This document shows positions 34,573-46,440 of a stretch of 64,000 nt of DNA, in pieces. The stretch is from Rhodamnia argentea. Its lineage: Eukaryota; Streptophyta; Magnoliopsida; Myrtales; Myrtaceae. The notes under the pieces are model-generated. The model worked only from the letters and a program-made list of their open reading frames with translations. It had not been told where the DNA came from and did no database searches. The stretch spans positions 21,531,015-21,595,014 of the forward strand of contig NC_063157.1 of NCBI RefSeq assembly GCF_020921035.1, in the 5' to 3' direction. Each line of letters begins with the position of its first letter. Within the stretch, counting starts at the first letter, position 1. The position numbers and the translations under genes are program-made.

Positions 34573-34815
34573 ATGGAGTCCGCCATCTCTCTCTACACTC
34601 TCTCCTCCTCCTTCTCCTTCCTCCTCCTCCTCTTTCACCAACCTCACCTTCTCCTCTCTGAGCAAGTCTACGTCAACAACAAGCATGACGACACCACCAA
34701 TGACAACTTCCCCGAGGGCTTCGCCTGCAACGGCCTCCGGAACTCCTGCCGCTCTTACGTCCCCTTCCTCGATCCACCCCCTTCTACGCCTCCCTCCTCT
34801 CCATCTGCTACCTCC
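34573..34815 (+). pseudogene. Captured N-terminal fragment of a LYK4-type LysM receptor kinase gene
   Basis: Starts MESAISLYTLSSS with a hydrophobic signal peptide (LLLLFHQPHLLLS), then QVYVNNKHDD and EGFACNGLRNSCRSYVPF, which correspond to the mature N-terminus of LysM receptor-like kinases (LYK4/LYK5 group, chitin perception) with its conserved cysteines. After a frame change the sequence still gives PFYASLLSICYLLNS, the start of the first LysM. LysM2/3, membrane and kinase parts are absent. It also lies within a longer open frame starting at 34283. Confidence 0.7.
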
Positions 34816-34832
34816 TCAACTCGCAGCTGACC

Positions 34833-35335
34833 ACAACCTCCACGACAAGAATAAGAAGGCCCTCCAGTTCATCGAGGACGTCACGGCTGCCGATGAGGTC
34901 TAGAGGCGGGTCCTCACCAAGATCCTCTGCTGCAATGCTCGCGTCGAGTACGTGCGTCGCTACGGCCTCGAAGGCCAGATCGATCGCGAGTCCTACAAGA
35001 AAACCATGCCCGTGATCACCTGACCTCCAGCCAGACATCGCTCGTATCATCCGGCAAGAAGTCTCCGATCCTCTACTCTCACCTCATTTTGGAGTTCCTT
35101 GCCGAGCACAGAACATGGCAGTTTTCTTCCCGGATCTTCATTTTTCCAACGGGCATGGGCCACTTTTTCAAGTCAAATGGACAAAAATGGATGATTCTTG
35201 CTTCTCGTCGAATGTTTGCCATGTCGTCGCCAAGTTGAGACAATTCTTGATTTGGTGCAGTTCAGGGATGTCCAAAGGAGAGAGCAAGATGATGCCCACC
35301 ATCGAAGAGAAGCTAAGGCCGGCGATGGGTGGGAG
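34833..35335 (+). pseudogene. Captured fragment of a GH3 acyl-acid-amido synthetase gene
   Basis: Corresponds to the N-terminus of GH3 enzymes (auxin/jasmonate amino-acid conjugation). It reads DKNKKALQFIEDVT, then a TAG, then RVLTKILCCNARVEYVRRYG and SYKKTMPVIT, a short deletion, DLQPDIARI, HLILEFLA (family: HPISEFLT), then about 170 bases of unrelated or intron sequence, then SSGMSKGESKMMPTIEEKL-like matter (SGMSKGESK at about 35265-35295; family motif SSGTSxGERKxMP, the nucleotide-binding loop). Only about 110 of about 600 residues are represented. Not functional. Confidence 0.75.
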
Positions 35336-35553
35336 AGGGGAGAGGAAAAAGAAAATAAAAGTAAAACAGAAAAATAAAAAAAAAAAAGAATAAATTTTAA
35401 AATGTAAAAGACGAAAGTATTTCTGTCCAGACCCTTCTTTGAAATAAATAAGATATGTTAGACCTTTATTTGAAACAAGATCCACTTCAAATTCTTTTTT
35501 TGAGAAATTGAGAATACTTTGAACTCTTTTTTGAAAATTTTTCAAAAGTTTAG

Positions 35554-36703
35554 AACCGATTGTAATCGTTAGTTTACTAAGCATTATCCTTCTGAAATAA
35601 GCATCGTGAGTTCTTGGGTCTACCAGTTCAGCCCAAAATTACTGGCATTTGCGTCCAGCAGTGATGTTTGTAATTCAAAATTCCCAGCAGTTCCATCAAA
35701 CCATAATAGTAAAGTTTAAGAATTTTCTTAATTAAATTCGCAAAGTGTTTTCCTTCCCGATTGTAATGTCAACATCAACCTTTTTGGGAGCAACTATCCG
35801 TCTGCTAAGTGTGTCTCAGCTTCCTTAAAATCTGTTGGAGAGATTGCTGTCGGCTCGTCTAATCAGCCATTAAACGACAAGCAAAGCATGCGTATAATCG
35901 GCTGTCGTATTGCCTATATTCAAGCCCGTCATAGCACTTTCCATTTCATCACACTTTCTCGGAAGCATGAAGGAAATTATTCTTTGGGATGTTTTGGTAT
36001 ATCCCCCAGTTTTTTTTTTTCCCGAACAGAAGATGGTTAATTGAAAACTCAAACATGAGAAAGAAATTACAAATATTCAAATGTTTTAGTCTACGCCCTG
36101 GACTTGACCTTATGAAAAGATGGAGTCTTGATAATCATATGATTAGCAGCTTAGATGTAATATTACCCCGTGCTAATGATTTGGAGAATTCTAATCTCAG
36201 TTAAATATAAAGAGATTTCAGCTTTGTCTAATCGGTTAATCTTGAATTAATTCTTAGACTCTGTTTGTTTTTCGAAAAATGAATGATTTGAAAAGAAAAA
36301 ATTCGGAAATGATCGCTTGTATAACTTACAGAATTTAAAAAAATAAAAAAAATTCTATTTTCCATGAATATGTTTAAATATAAATTATTGTCGGCGATGG
36401 AATTTTTTTTATTTACTAATTGCTCCAAGCTGCATAAACAATCATCTGTAGAAAGCTACTAAGGTTTTCGGCCATTGCCTTCAGTAGCACATAGGAAAGA
36501 TTCAACTAATTTCACTTTGGTGCCCCTATACGATTTCAAGGTCGTCTTAGGAATAGAGTTCTTAGATATCAAACCAAAGCTGTACTTAATCGGTGGCAGC
36601 ATTCATAGCAGATGAAATAGCTATCTATTATTTTACAAGAACCATGGCATGAGGTTTTCAAAAGAAAAATTAGTAAGTGAATTGACTGAATGAGCTATAA
36701 GTC

Positions 36704-36782
<79 letters not shown>

Positions 36783-38416
36783 TATCTCTCTCCCCCTCTC
36801 TCTCCTTATGTACCTCTCGAGTATTATCCTGATAATGAATAGAATCTTTCTTTCGATAATTTTTTTTTTAGAAAACTATTTTCTAAATCATTCATTTTCA
36901 TTGAAATAAGATGAGCCTTAATGGAGGCGTGGAAATTTTCGTCATTACAAGCTCCTTGTTGCAATGTTGATGTTTATCTGCAATTGTAAGGGTTGAGTCA
37001 TGTTGTTAAGAGATAAGTGCGGTTTCATCGTGTCGTTAAGAGATAAGTGAGGTTTCGCTTAATCGCGTTACGATGGTCATGGAAGATGTGTCCATTGATG
37101 GTTGTCCGAGAAAATGAGTCTCATATGGCATCATTTGCAATGGAGAAATGACCTAGCCAAAAAACGCAATGATTTTGGAGTTTGCACACTTTTGGATATT
37201 TCGTTACCATTACTTAGCTAATGCATTCATATCGAGTAAAATCACTTTGTTACGAAATATAATTAGATAATGAAATGAGACTATCGATAAATGTGACTTA
37301 ATTACTCCAATTCCATAAGATCTTGACATGACCATTCCACACACACCATTGGCAGTACGAGGAGAATGGATGTTAACATAATTGACTTTTTTTCTTTGTA
37401 AATTGTAAAGAGTGTTCATATCTGTGTCGGATTAGCCGTGCAATATAGGACATCTAGCGTCCTTGTCGGCAATCTCCGATCAAAATTAGTCGGAATGACT
37501 AAATTGATAAATCGTCAAAATGCTTAAAATTAAATTAATCAATTGAAAAGTTTATGATTGAATTGACACAAACACAATAGATGACATCAAAGGAATCCAT
37601 TCACACATGAGAACTCAAAATTCAAGATTCGATCCATGTCTTGTCTGGGCTTTACTAGCTTGAAAGGGTTCCATTAGGATCTTCTTTGCTCCGAGATTCT
37701 CTAAGGAAGGATAATATAATCTAAGGGTGATCGATTTCAAGGTGGGTCGATTTTCACCCTGAAAATGGAAACGGAACGAATCGGCGTTTTTCTTCTTAGC
37801 GTCCCGCGCGATCCCATTTTGAAAGAGAAAAAGAAAAGACGATCTGATTTCATGAAGACGGAGATAACTATGGGATCGGGATATGCATAACGACTTCAAT
37901 TCGGTGCAAGATGTGTCCTTGCTTGGATTTGCAACTTGGTCGTTTGTTATATAATAGGATCTTCGTTTGTTGTATCGACTAGATAGGGTTTTCGGTTTTT
38001 TAATGCTATATATATATATATATTGATTTGATTGGATGGCCTGAATAAATAGTCATACCTGGAATCAAAATCGGATTGATATTCATCAAACATTTTAGGA
38101 AAACGAAAACTGGATTGGCACTTGCACGAATATCTCAAAATCGACCGGTTCAGTCTGATGCCATCAAGATTCTTTCGCTTGCTCCTAATACAAGTTTTTT
38201 TTTGGGTCGAAGCCCCTAATATGAGGTCACTTGCACAAGTGATGACAAGATGAGATTCGAGCAAATCTTGCATGCTCTACTGTGCTGTACCTTCCAGCAG
38301 ATTTCCTTTCCCATCTCTAGAAAATCAAGTAAAACGGGGATAAAAAAACCAAAAAAGAATGGATTTTTGACGAAATCGATCGCTATTTTCTACTCTATTC
38401 CTTCCAATTTGCTTCT
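35554..38416. other. Transposon-rich intergenic DNA
   Basis: A probable TIR element lies at about 36254-36918: left CTGTTTGTTTTTCGAAAAATG..ATGATTT-type end, right end inverted near AATCATTCATTTTCATTG; its ends resemble those of the element at 16847. A (GA)n array occupies 36706-36780. Minus frames at 37615-37899 and 37947-38273 are open for about 100 codons each but not recognised. (TA)n at 38009-38022. Confidence 0.45.
36706..36780. repeat. (GA)n microsatellite, 75 bp
   Basis: Uninterrupted GA dinucleotide array. Confidence 0.97.
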
Positions 38417-39472
38417 ATGGGGAAATCAATCCCTTCGGCGACGCGGCTCCAAGGCTTAGCGAGAATCGTCTCATCGTCAGACAAACTCCACCTGCCGAGA
38501 CAAGCGAAACCCATTTCAAGAATCCGGGTCTCAACCCCAGAAGCGTCGAGACCCGGCGGCGGTGGGGTCCGAACCGACCCGAAGAAGATGGAGAGTCGCG
38601 CGAAGAGCTTGGAGCAGGAGGGGAGCGATCGGGTGCCGCTGGGTCAGGTAGTGTACGATTGCGCCAGGAGGTGGTTTCAAGACACATTGAGAGAGGCCAA
38701 GGCTGGTGATGGTGCTATGCAGGTCTTAGTTGGCCAGATGTACAACTCTGGCTATGGCGTGCCTAGAGACCCTCGAAAGGTTCCTCTGGATTTTCTGTTT
38801 TCATTTCGTATGATCATTTGGTTCTTTTCAATGGTGTGGATACCAGATAGATTGCAACTGTCTGCACTGCAGAATGTGAGCTCTCATTTGTATGCAATTG
38901 TTGTCTGGACATGTCATTTTACGTTCTTGAATTCAATGTGTTTATTGAGTGTTTGATTATGCAGTTTGCAAGTTTTGCCTTTTCCTGTCAAAGGTTATGT
39001 TTTTCTTTCCACATATGTTTTTACCATAGGATGTATGCTGTCTACATTTTTGCCCGACTGTGTATATGGGGATTGGTGATTACCTAGAGGTCCTACGATA
39101 GTTTGAGACCCAATTACTAATTAGCAGGGAGCAACCATTGTTAATGTAGACTTGATCGGGCCTCGTGTTGGTCAATCTCGATCCATATTGTCTTCTTAAA
39201 ATCTCACGAACTTATTTGAAATTGTGTTTGGCCTTTTGATTTAATCAACAAGGGTCGTGCTTGGATTAATAAAGCATCAAAGGTTCGATCTTCAGTTTGG
39301 AAAGTAAGCGATAAACAGCCAGGTACTGATACTTTGGCTCACTCACTCCTTCCTTTTTCTCTGCATATACACATGGCAGGGGCTCGATCATTACTGTTGT
39401 TTTTGAACAATTTTTTCAGGTTACAATGCAAGTGACTCTGATTCCAGTGAGATGGACGGCAACAAAAAATAG
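38417..39472 (+). CDS. Small Sel1-repeat (TPR-like) protein
   Basis: Three exons: 38417-38779, 39253-39322, 39420-39472 (TAG 39470-39472); 486 nt, 161 residues, phases close. N-terminal ~70 residues are basic and serine-rich (MGKSIPSATRLQGLARIVSS), possibly an organelle transit peptide. The second half contains RRWFQDTLREAKAGDGAMQ, VLVGQMYNSGYGVPRDP and RKGRAWINKASK, which match the Sel1 pattern (A..L..MY..G.GV..D..KA..W...A). The C-terminus is acidic (SDSDSSEMDGN). Plants have a conserved family of single-Sel1 proteins of this size ending in an SDSDSSE-type tail; molecular role unknown. Downstream TTAGG/GTGAGT after the stop may be a 3' UTR intron donor. No lesion seen. Confidence 0.78.
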
Positions 39473-42067
39473 ATTTAGGGTGAGTAACAGTAATCATTTT
39501 TCACCTCATATGCCTATTGATTCATAATCATATGCAATTTTGATTCCTATTCATTGCTGATATACATTGGTACTGTTGAAATAGCATTGAATCTTTCATG
39601 TGCTGTTGGTCTGCATGAGACAAGACAAGCTTCTTTTTGTCTTCAAATACGTTTTCATAAGCTTTAAGTTTGTTTTTCCTTGCACTGTCCTGAGAATAAG
39701 ACACATTACACAGTGTTATACCGTTTCTTTTCATGCTTTTGCACTTCCTTATGGTCTAGCTCTGATATTTTACTAAACTAAGGCATATTAATGCATTTCA
39801 ACTAAATGACTCAAATCAAAATGACTTGATGCATGCTTCCAAATGACAATTTCAGTACTCATTTGAGAACAGGGCTACCACAGATTCAGGGTATTTCATA
39901 TCTCATATGCCTTTTAATACTAAAGACATCTAACTTAGTCGTATAATACTCCTCTATCTGTCATCTTTTTGACCTCCTCAGAACTAATATGCAAAGGATA
40001 GGTGGACGGTTTTGTTAGGAAGTCATGGTAGTTGTACAAGGCAAACAGACAACACCTCTTTTCCTTCGAAATTGTGCACCTTCTTGTTTCCAAGTTGAAA
40101 AGGTCCTTTATGCTTATAGACAAAAGGGAAACAGAAAATTGAATGACTAGTTATCCAGAGCATTTCTGTTTTGGATGTGGTGCCCTCCCTTTTTTCTCTT
40201 CTTAGTTGCATGGTGCAACAAGCATCAGTTCAATTGATGAAAAATCAAACTTCTTTGTACCTGTATGTAACACATGGTTTCATCATGTCACTGAAGCATT
40301 ACAGATCGTGTTCGCCAGAAAGAAACTTAGACATCACCTTTGAAACTGCACTTGTTTTGCTTTATCCTTCCCTTGTATTGTTTCCCTAATGACCATTGCA
40401 TGATCTTTTTGTCGTATCTCTGTTTCTTTATTTCATTTTGCCCACATATGCTGCATCTTGTTCGGTTGCCTTTGCCACATTTTCCTAGTTTCTGGTTTCT
40501 TACTCTTGAGCAACACAGACAAAGCAAGACTGTCACTCTTTTTACTATGCGGGCAGACTTGGACTCTCTCCTTCCCGCTACTTAGACATGTCTATTGATC
40601 TCAAAGGTCCTTTGACTCCTCTCCTCTTCTGTTTGCATGCAGCCTATGAACTGCATCTGCTTTTTGTGGATACAAGCATCTGTTCGTGCTGCATTGGCTA
40701 TGTAATCATCCTGTTGATGTTCAACAAAGACCGACCATGAATTGAATAGAATCAATTGCACAATGATTTGTGCTTCCTCTTTAACGTGGTATACTAATGT
40801 AGCTGAGGAAGTACGTTTGCTGAGAGAATGCTATCCTCCATCTTCATGTCAATGCGAAGAGCAATGTTTTCAAGGATGCTTCCTTTTTAAGTAAAACTAG
40901 GACTTCATTAAACATAGTTAAACATGACATATCCAAAACGGAGCACCATTGTTCACCGAATGACATAAGATAGTATTGCCACCTGAATCAGTATTGTCTT
41001 AAAGTAATTTGACAAGGAGGCACATAAAAAACAACAAGATTGTCCGCTAAATCCATGCCCAAGTTTGCCAAAGCATCAGCACAGCAGTTAGCCTCCCTGG
41101 ACACATCGGACCTCCCTGTCAAACTCCTGCATCAAGGATGCTTTGTTTTTATGAGAACATTAGCTAGATGAGTCTTTAAAACATTCATTCATTTGACAGG
41201 ATATCATATTCATGAAATTGATGATAATGCTTTAAATTTAATTACGTGGATAATTTGCCAGCACCTTTTTTTATGGTTCGTTCGAGATGCAAGACAGCCT
41301 CTCTGGAAAATTCGGGATAGGCTCTGCGCATCAAACGCTCAGCCGCTGCAATGCGGGGAGCCTTATGCATTGGGATGCCATTTTATTAAACGTGGCACAT
41401 GGGAAAACATAAACCAGAATCACTAGGTCTCTCTTTCTCTTAACATGAGCCCGTCTTCATGTAGCGTATGAAGGACCAGCAAAAGTATAGATAGATTGAT
41501 TGCATATGCATTTATACTCAAAATTCTGTTCGAAGGTAGCAACACTCTCTTCTGAGTGAATCTCAGGATACGCTACATTTGCCAGGTTTTCTTTTGCTTA
41601 CGGTTTTGTTGATCATTTTTTATCTTTCCCTTGTCGTGATATACTTTCTCTTACAAGTTTTCTCTTAGTAGAATTTCCCTTAACAAAATTCGAGGCCGGC
41701 ACCTTGCATGCTTTCACCATGTAATGGTTTCCTTTTCCTTGCGCATTGACTTTGAAGCCCTGTGATTTTCTAAGGATCCATTCTCGCCTTTATCAATGTT
41801 TAGTCATAGCTACACCTTCATAACCTCATCGAGCAAATAGAGTTTCATCTATTAGATCTTTCACTAATCCCAGATTTGTCGATTTGGTTAGGCTGTTCTA
41901 CAATTTGCACTAGTGTTCAAATTAGCGTATATATACAACAGATGAGAAAGCATTTTCTTCTCTATATGAACCGAAAAGCTTTGAATAGATTGTAGTCCCA
42001 GTACTTCAACACTTCGCCAGCTGAATTTCCCATGAATGGCAAGAGGTTGAATCAGATTTGGTAAGCA
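39473..42067. other. Intergenic; LINE tail and 3' flank of nuclease copy A
   Basis: No intact gene recognised. From about 41600 the sequence matches 46440 onward (duplicated 3' flank of the nuclease genes). A LINE fragment is listed separately. Confidence 0.5.
40880..41120 (-). mobile_element. LINE (non-LTR retrotransposon) RNase H-domain tail
   Basis: Minus-strand frame reads REANCCADALANLGMDLADN then VVFYVPP, the C-terminal signature of the plant LINE-type RNase H domain (R-E-x-N-x-x-A-D-x-L-A). A stop follows near 41000. Only the 3' end of an element is present. Confidence 0.6.
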
Positions 42068-44675
42068 TCATCTCCCCTCTCGTCTATTCTTCCTCCATTC
42101 CCATGGCTCCTCAGGGTTTGAAGAAGCCCACAAGCCTACGCGCTTTGCCCGTGCATTCTTCTCCCACTGCTCACGCAACATTCAAGCTACAGAATTCATA
42201 TAACACATAATTGGGTACAGCAATGCGAAGAATCAGTAGGCTACCTTTGCAAACTCTGCACGTTGGTCGTAGGCTGTGTAATGCCACGCCATCCCTTTCT
42301 TTAGCATCAACTCCTGTGCTTGGAGATGGAAAAGATTGAGGAATTGTAGAGGAAAAAGTGAAACTGAGAATGGAGTGCAAATACAAAGCGGCTCAACAAC
42401 ATGTAGGTACGTAAGCACTAGAAGCCATTGTCGATATTGTAAATATGCATTGCTATTCCTGCTCAATGGGCGGGCTTTGGCTTGTACAGCCTGAACTGCC
42501 CCAAAGCATTAAGCTGTGGTTCAGGTTCAGCTGTCAGCCAAAGTCCAACCATGAAGTGACGTTTCAGTCTAGAAAGCAAAAGAAAAGAGATCGATTGAGT
42601 GTAAAGTCAGTTTGATTAATCAGTCTTTGTCCAAGTATATCCAGTTATCTAATTCGTCTTGCTCCCCGCCTTTGCCTGGTCAAAGTTCCTGACTGATTAC
42701 ACGTAGGCTGTTGAACATACTTTTCAAAAAGTCGAGGCGAGGGGGAAGTAGGGTTTACCTGTACAAAGATGCCGTTGCAGTAAATATCTCCAACACACCG
42801 GCCATATCGATCTTCTCCATACACGTGAACTCTCAAACACTTACCTTCAACAATCTTTACAAGCTCGTCCTTAGCCTCTTTGCCGTATGGCATCAAACCC
42901 TCTGGAGCATCTATCCCCCTGCTTCATAAGGCAATTGTTCTTGGATGAATAAAGAGAAAATTTGCCAATCGGAATGCATCGAATACCTGTCTTTACCTGA
43001 GCCGAATTCGGTACTTCCGAGCAAGGACTTCCTCATTCCGAACATTTAATACCCTGCAGATAGACAACTATGATCAACCAGCGAATTACTCATGCAGGGA
43101 TAGAAGAAACGTGACAGACGATGAGTGTGACTGTTCATAAGCAATCAGGATAACACACCGATATCCTGCGTCCACAATACTTTTGTGCAGTGCATCTGCA
43201 CGAGTGTAGTCCCTCTGACCACGGGCTTCTGATCTTTCGATGGCCGCGATCTGGACGTCTTGTGGGACCAAGCACGATTCTCTCGGATCAGAAGTGCTAA
43301 CGTACACGGTAATGGTGTCACCATCTGCCACAGCTCTTGCATCCACCTGGTCAAAGTTTACTGAAGACATTCAGAAGATTGTATGACAGATGTATTTGTT
43401 GTGAACTTCACTCTGAGTCTAGAGATCATCTCTTCATGGATCATATGAAAACTAAGGAACATTGGACTGATGCTTATAGGCGACGTGGTGTTATTAGGTC
43501 TGTCTAGAGTTGGAATTGGATATCTTGTCTAGCATACAATGTGATGTGTCGTATAGATTTAATGATGTTAAGCTAGCAAATTTTGTGTTGCCTTGATACT
43601 TGGAGGTCTGTAGGAACAAGAACTTGTTATAGTTGTAGCATATGATACTGATGTTACACTTATAGCTGCTGGTGCTATGTTGTAGCAGCTCTTCTGCTCT
43701 TTCAAGTTTATCAATGAAACGCTTGCTCGCATAGCAGAAAAAGAAGATATTCCGAAGATGCTACAGAGCAAATACATAGCAAGAAATTATGGAGTGTTGA
43801 GGAAGTTTTGGATTCATAACTGGAAGGGTGTGAAACTCAAACACCACTCCTTGAGGTAATACCACTGGAACTTCGGCTGTGGTCTCAACCAGGGTATGAG
43901 CAAGAGGTAGGCCATAGAAAGCCAACAAACCCTACCAAATCAGATGAAGTACAACAGCCAAAAATTAGGAAAAGGGTTAAAAACAATCAGCTCCTTCATT
44001 CCCCTGAGATAAATGGGAGTATAAAGCTAATGAAAAATCCAAGATTTTCACTTATTTTTGGCTGATTTACCTCAACATCAGCCTTCTGGTGTCTCTTCAG
44101 GGTCTGGACAACTAGACTTGATGCTTCTTCAGGTGTTCTCGGAGGGGGATTTGATTCTCTCCATGCTACTAGTAGCTTTCTATACCTTCATTTTCATTGA
44201 ACCATTGCAGCAACAACAATAAAAATTTGAGCTTTGAGATTATGATATCGAAAGCTAATTTCTTCAGGACAGAGCAGAATCGCATTCCGAGAAAGTTAAG
44301 TACTGTGGCTGTAAAGTGAATCAATTTACCAATTAGCTTGAGCTTTCCTTGAAGAAGCCACATGGTTGCTTAGCCCCTCAGGAACCTTCAAACGCTCAAC
44401 AGTATAAAAAGAGGAAAGAGAGAAGGAGAAAAAAAGGGAGAAATTCCACAGATTTCATCTCACTCCAATCTCAACCCCGAAATGACGGCGACCCGTCACC
44501 ATTATCAGGGAAAAGAACTTGCCTTGGAGGTGATTTCGAAGTTGAACAGATCTTGGGCAAGAGCCGAGACTCCGACGGTCGCGGCGGAGACGCCGTGAGG
44601 GCCAAGAGAGTCGGAGTCTCCGGCGGCGGACGGCTTACAACAATGGCCGTATAGGAATCTGAGGGCGTTTCCCAT
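42068..44675 (-). CDS. Ca2+-dependent staphylococcal-type nuclease (CAN1/CAN2-like), copy A
   Basis: Membrane-associated plant nuclease that degrades DNA and RNA with Ca2+. Nine exons (minus): 44523-44675, 44330-44385, 44071-44185, 43821-43931, 43159-43346, 42997-43053, 42759-42918, 42245-42313, 42068-42166; 1008 nt, 335 residues (Arabidopsis CANs ~ 323). N-terminus [13 protein letters not shown] has Gly2 and paired Cys, fitting N-myristoylation and palmitoylation. Plant-specific middle: [38 protein letters not shown]. Nuclease domain: [22 protein letters not shown] (Ca2+ Asp and catalytic Arg/Glu region), [24 protein letters not shown] (second catalytic Arg), [28 protein letters not shown]. 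Intron 1 has a GC donor (CCAAG/GCAAGT). Exon 5 begins GTGGATGCA; the in-frame ATG slightly upstream is intronic. No lesion seen. Confidence 0.92.
43395..43620 (+). mobile_element. LINE fragment (zinc-binding/RT tail) in intron 4 of nuclease copy A
   Basis: Plus-strand, antisense to the gene. Reads [18 protein letters not shown] then [10 protein letters not shown] and SWNWISCL with one stop, resembling the zf-RVT region at the end of LINE reverse transcriptases (E-S-x-D-H-L-F-x-x-C...W). The same fragment is at 48215-48425. Confidence 0.45.
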
Positions 44676-44880
44676 CCGGGGCCTTCAAGCTCTGACAATT
44701 TGAAGACTGGCGACGATGGAGAAGGACGAAAGGAGAAGCTCAGAGAGAGGGAGAGAGGTGAATTTTGCAGAGAATAATCTTTTGATTGATGACGTTGGCT
44801 TTTCTCCTCCTCCGGGGAGAAAGAAATTACTTTCGAGCTTAATAGACGGGGAAAGAAAAGAGACCAATGAGAAGAAAGTG

Positions 44881-44890
44881 GACACGTGTC
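44881..44890. promoter_or_regulatory. G-box/ABRE palindrome upstream of nuclease copy A
   Basis: GACACGTGTC, a perfect 10-bp palindrome with CACGTG core, about 205 bp before the ATG, within GAGAAGAAAGTGGACACGTG. The same block is at 49764-49773 before copy B. Typical bZIP/bHLH site (ABA, light, senescence). Confidence 0.6.
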
Positions 44891-44999
44891 TCTCTCTTAT
44901 TTGTTGGCGGAGTGCAATGGAGATGACTTCACCCTTTGATGATGGAGTGAAATTGAAAGGAGCCCTCGTGCGATTATGTTTCGGAGCCCGGTTCTCTTG

Positions 45000-46440
45000 A
45001 AAGGCACAAATTTTAGCTCTAAGTTCCATTTTGGTCCGAGTGTTTGTTTTTCATAAAATGATATCAATTTTGAACCGAGTTTCATTTCTGGCCCAAACTT
45101 CTTCTTCTTCTTCTTCTTCTTCTTTTAAATCTCGTAAGAAAGCACGAATTTTAACTCTGGTCTCATTTATGGCTTGAGCTTTTTTTGTCTAGTAAAAGAA
45201 AAAAACACAAACTTTAAGTCAGTACCAAATTTGGCACTTGTCAAGCTTTCGTCCAATAATGTCGTGAAAATTTGACGTGTTATTTCATGTGTATTTGACA
45301 GAAAAAAATTACCAAAAAAGTCATACGCATATTGCAATTGTGCCAATTTGGTTCTAAACCTTTTTTGTGCCAATTCAATTCTAAACATTTTGCATTTTTC
45401 CAATTCAATCCTTCCGGTTAACTTTGAACGACCAACGCCGACATGGCAATTTTTAATAATACTTTAATATTCTTTCAAATTTATTTAAATTTTTTTTCCT
45501 TCTTGTTCTTCCTCTAATCGATCGGCAACCGGCCAAAAGCGAGAGCCAACGAGGTCGACCTCGCCTAGCCACAACGAGGCTGAGCCTTGCCATGATCTTG
45601 CTAGAGTGGACATTAATCCTTGAAATGATCTTGCCACTCATTTGTGTCTTAATCAAGCCTTGGCCGTGTTAATACGTGCAAATTTATTTCGGGCTTAATC
45701 TATCGTGAGTAAAATTGGTCCTGTGTTGACAGACATCTCACAGGCGATCTTTGTGGCAATAGACCGCATTTTTGAATAGGAATATGTTTGAAAAGTGTCC
45801 CTAGTGAACTTAATAAGCATCATTAAATATGCTTTGAATTTACAAATTTATAATGTTTAAGATAATTAGCCTTCACAAAAGTTTGAAAAGGTTTTTGGGC
45901 TCGCCTTTGCATGATGTGGTGACTACAGTCTCATGGGCCGAGTCATGATGTTGGGCCTTGGTTAGAATGTGGGCCCATTTGAATTCTGTTATTTAGATTA
46001 AAAATCCCATTGAAGCCGTATTCCATATTATTTTTTTATGGCAAAAGATCATGCAAAGATCCAATGAGCAAGTCCGCCATCGAGATTTAGGTTACGGGGT
46101 ATTATCGGCTAGTGCGAGCCCAACCGCTCTTCGATGTCTGTATATTCGGTCTCCGAGACCCCCCGGGGGCTCTTCGTTGTCGGTCTATTCACTTGAGTCG
46201 TCTAGAAATGATCTAATAGCTTTGATCAATTAAGGTTCGAGTTTACGTGACGATTTTCATGCGTCCTGTTTGGGCACAGGCATGTCTATCAAAGTTTGGA
46301 GCAGTGCATTCCATTGCCAATGTAATTCATCTACCCCAGATGCCATTCGTATCCCATGAGAAACCAAAAGAAAAAAAGAAGGCAAGACCTCTGTTGCAAA
46401 GCAGAATTAGTCATCCTTCCACATGACACTCGGTTCTCTT
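45000..46440. other. Spacer between the two nuclease blocks
   Basis: Contains a (CTT)n run at 45100-45125 and phrases such as CAATTTGGTTCTAAACC typical of small foldback elements around 45130-45420. A GC-rich patch with a 60-codon frame at 46051-46233 is not recognised. Confidence 0.45.

Larger units (their letters stand above)
34275..35544. mobile_element. Pack-MULE-like element with fragments of two host genes
   Basis: Inverted ends of about 130 bp (34275-34410 and 35395-35544) share, after reversing one, TTTCTCAAAAAA, TTTCAAATAAA, and TTATTTATTTCAAA in order. Flanks AAATTTTAG (34266-34274) and AAAGTTTAG (35545-35553) look like a 9-bp target duplication with one mismatch, though both are AT-rich. 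The GC-rich interior joins a LYK4-type gene piece to a GH3 gene piece on the same strand. Confidence 0.7.

Noticed and set aside
36254-36918. A 3-bp TTA target duplication suggesting a PIF/Harbinger element
   Set aside because: The flanks can be read several ways and the related element at 16847 does not show the same duplication.
37615-38273. Possible organelle-DNA insertion or gene on the minus strand
   Set aside because: Two ~100-codon frames are open but match no plastid, mitochondrial or nuclear family I know.
43086-43370. ATG-led frame starting [12 protein letters not shown] in nuclease copy A
   Set aside because: The ATG is intronic; family alignment places the exon start at GTGGATGCA, giving [13 protein letters not shown].
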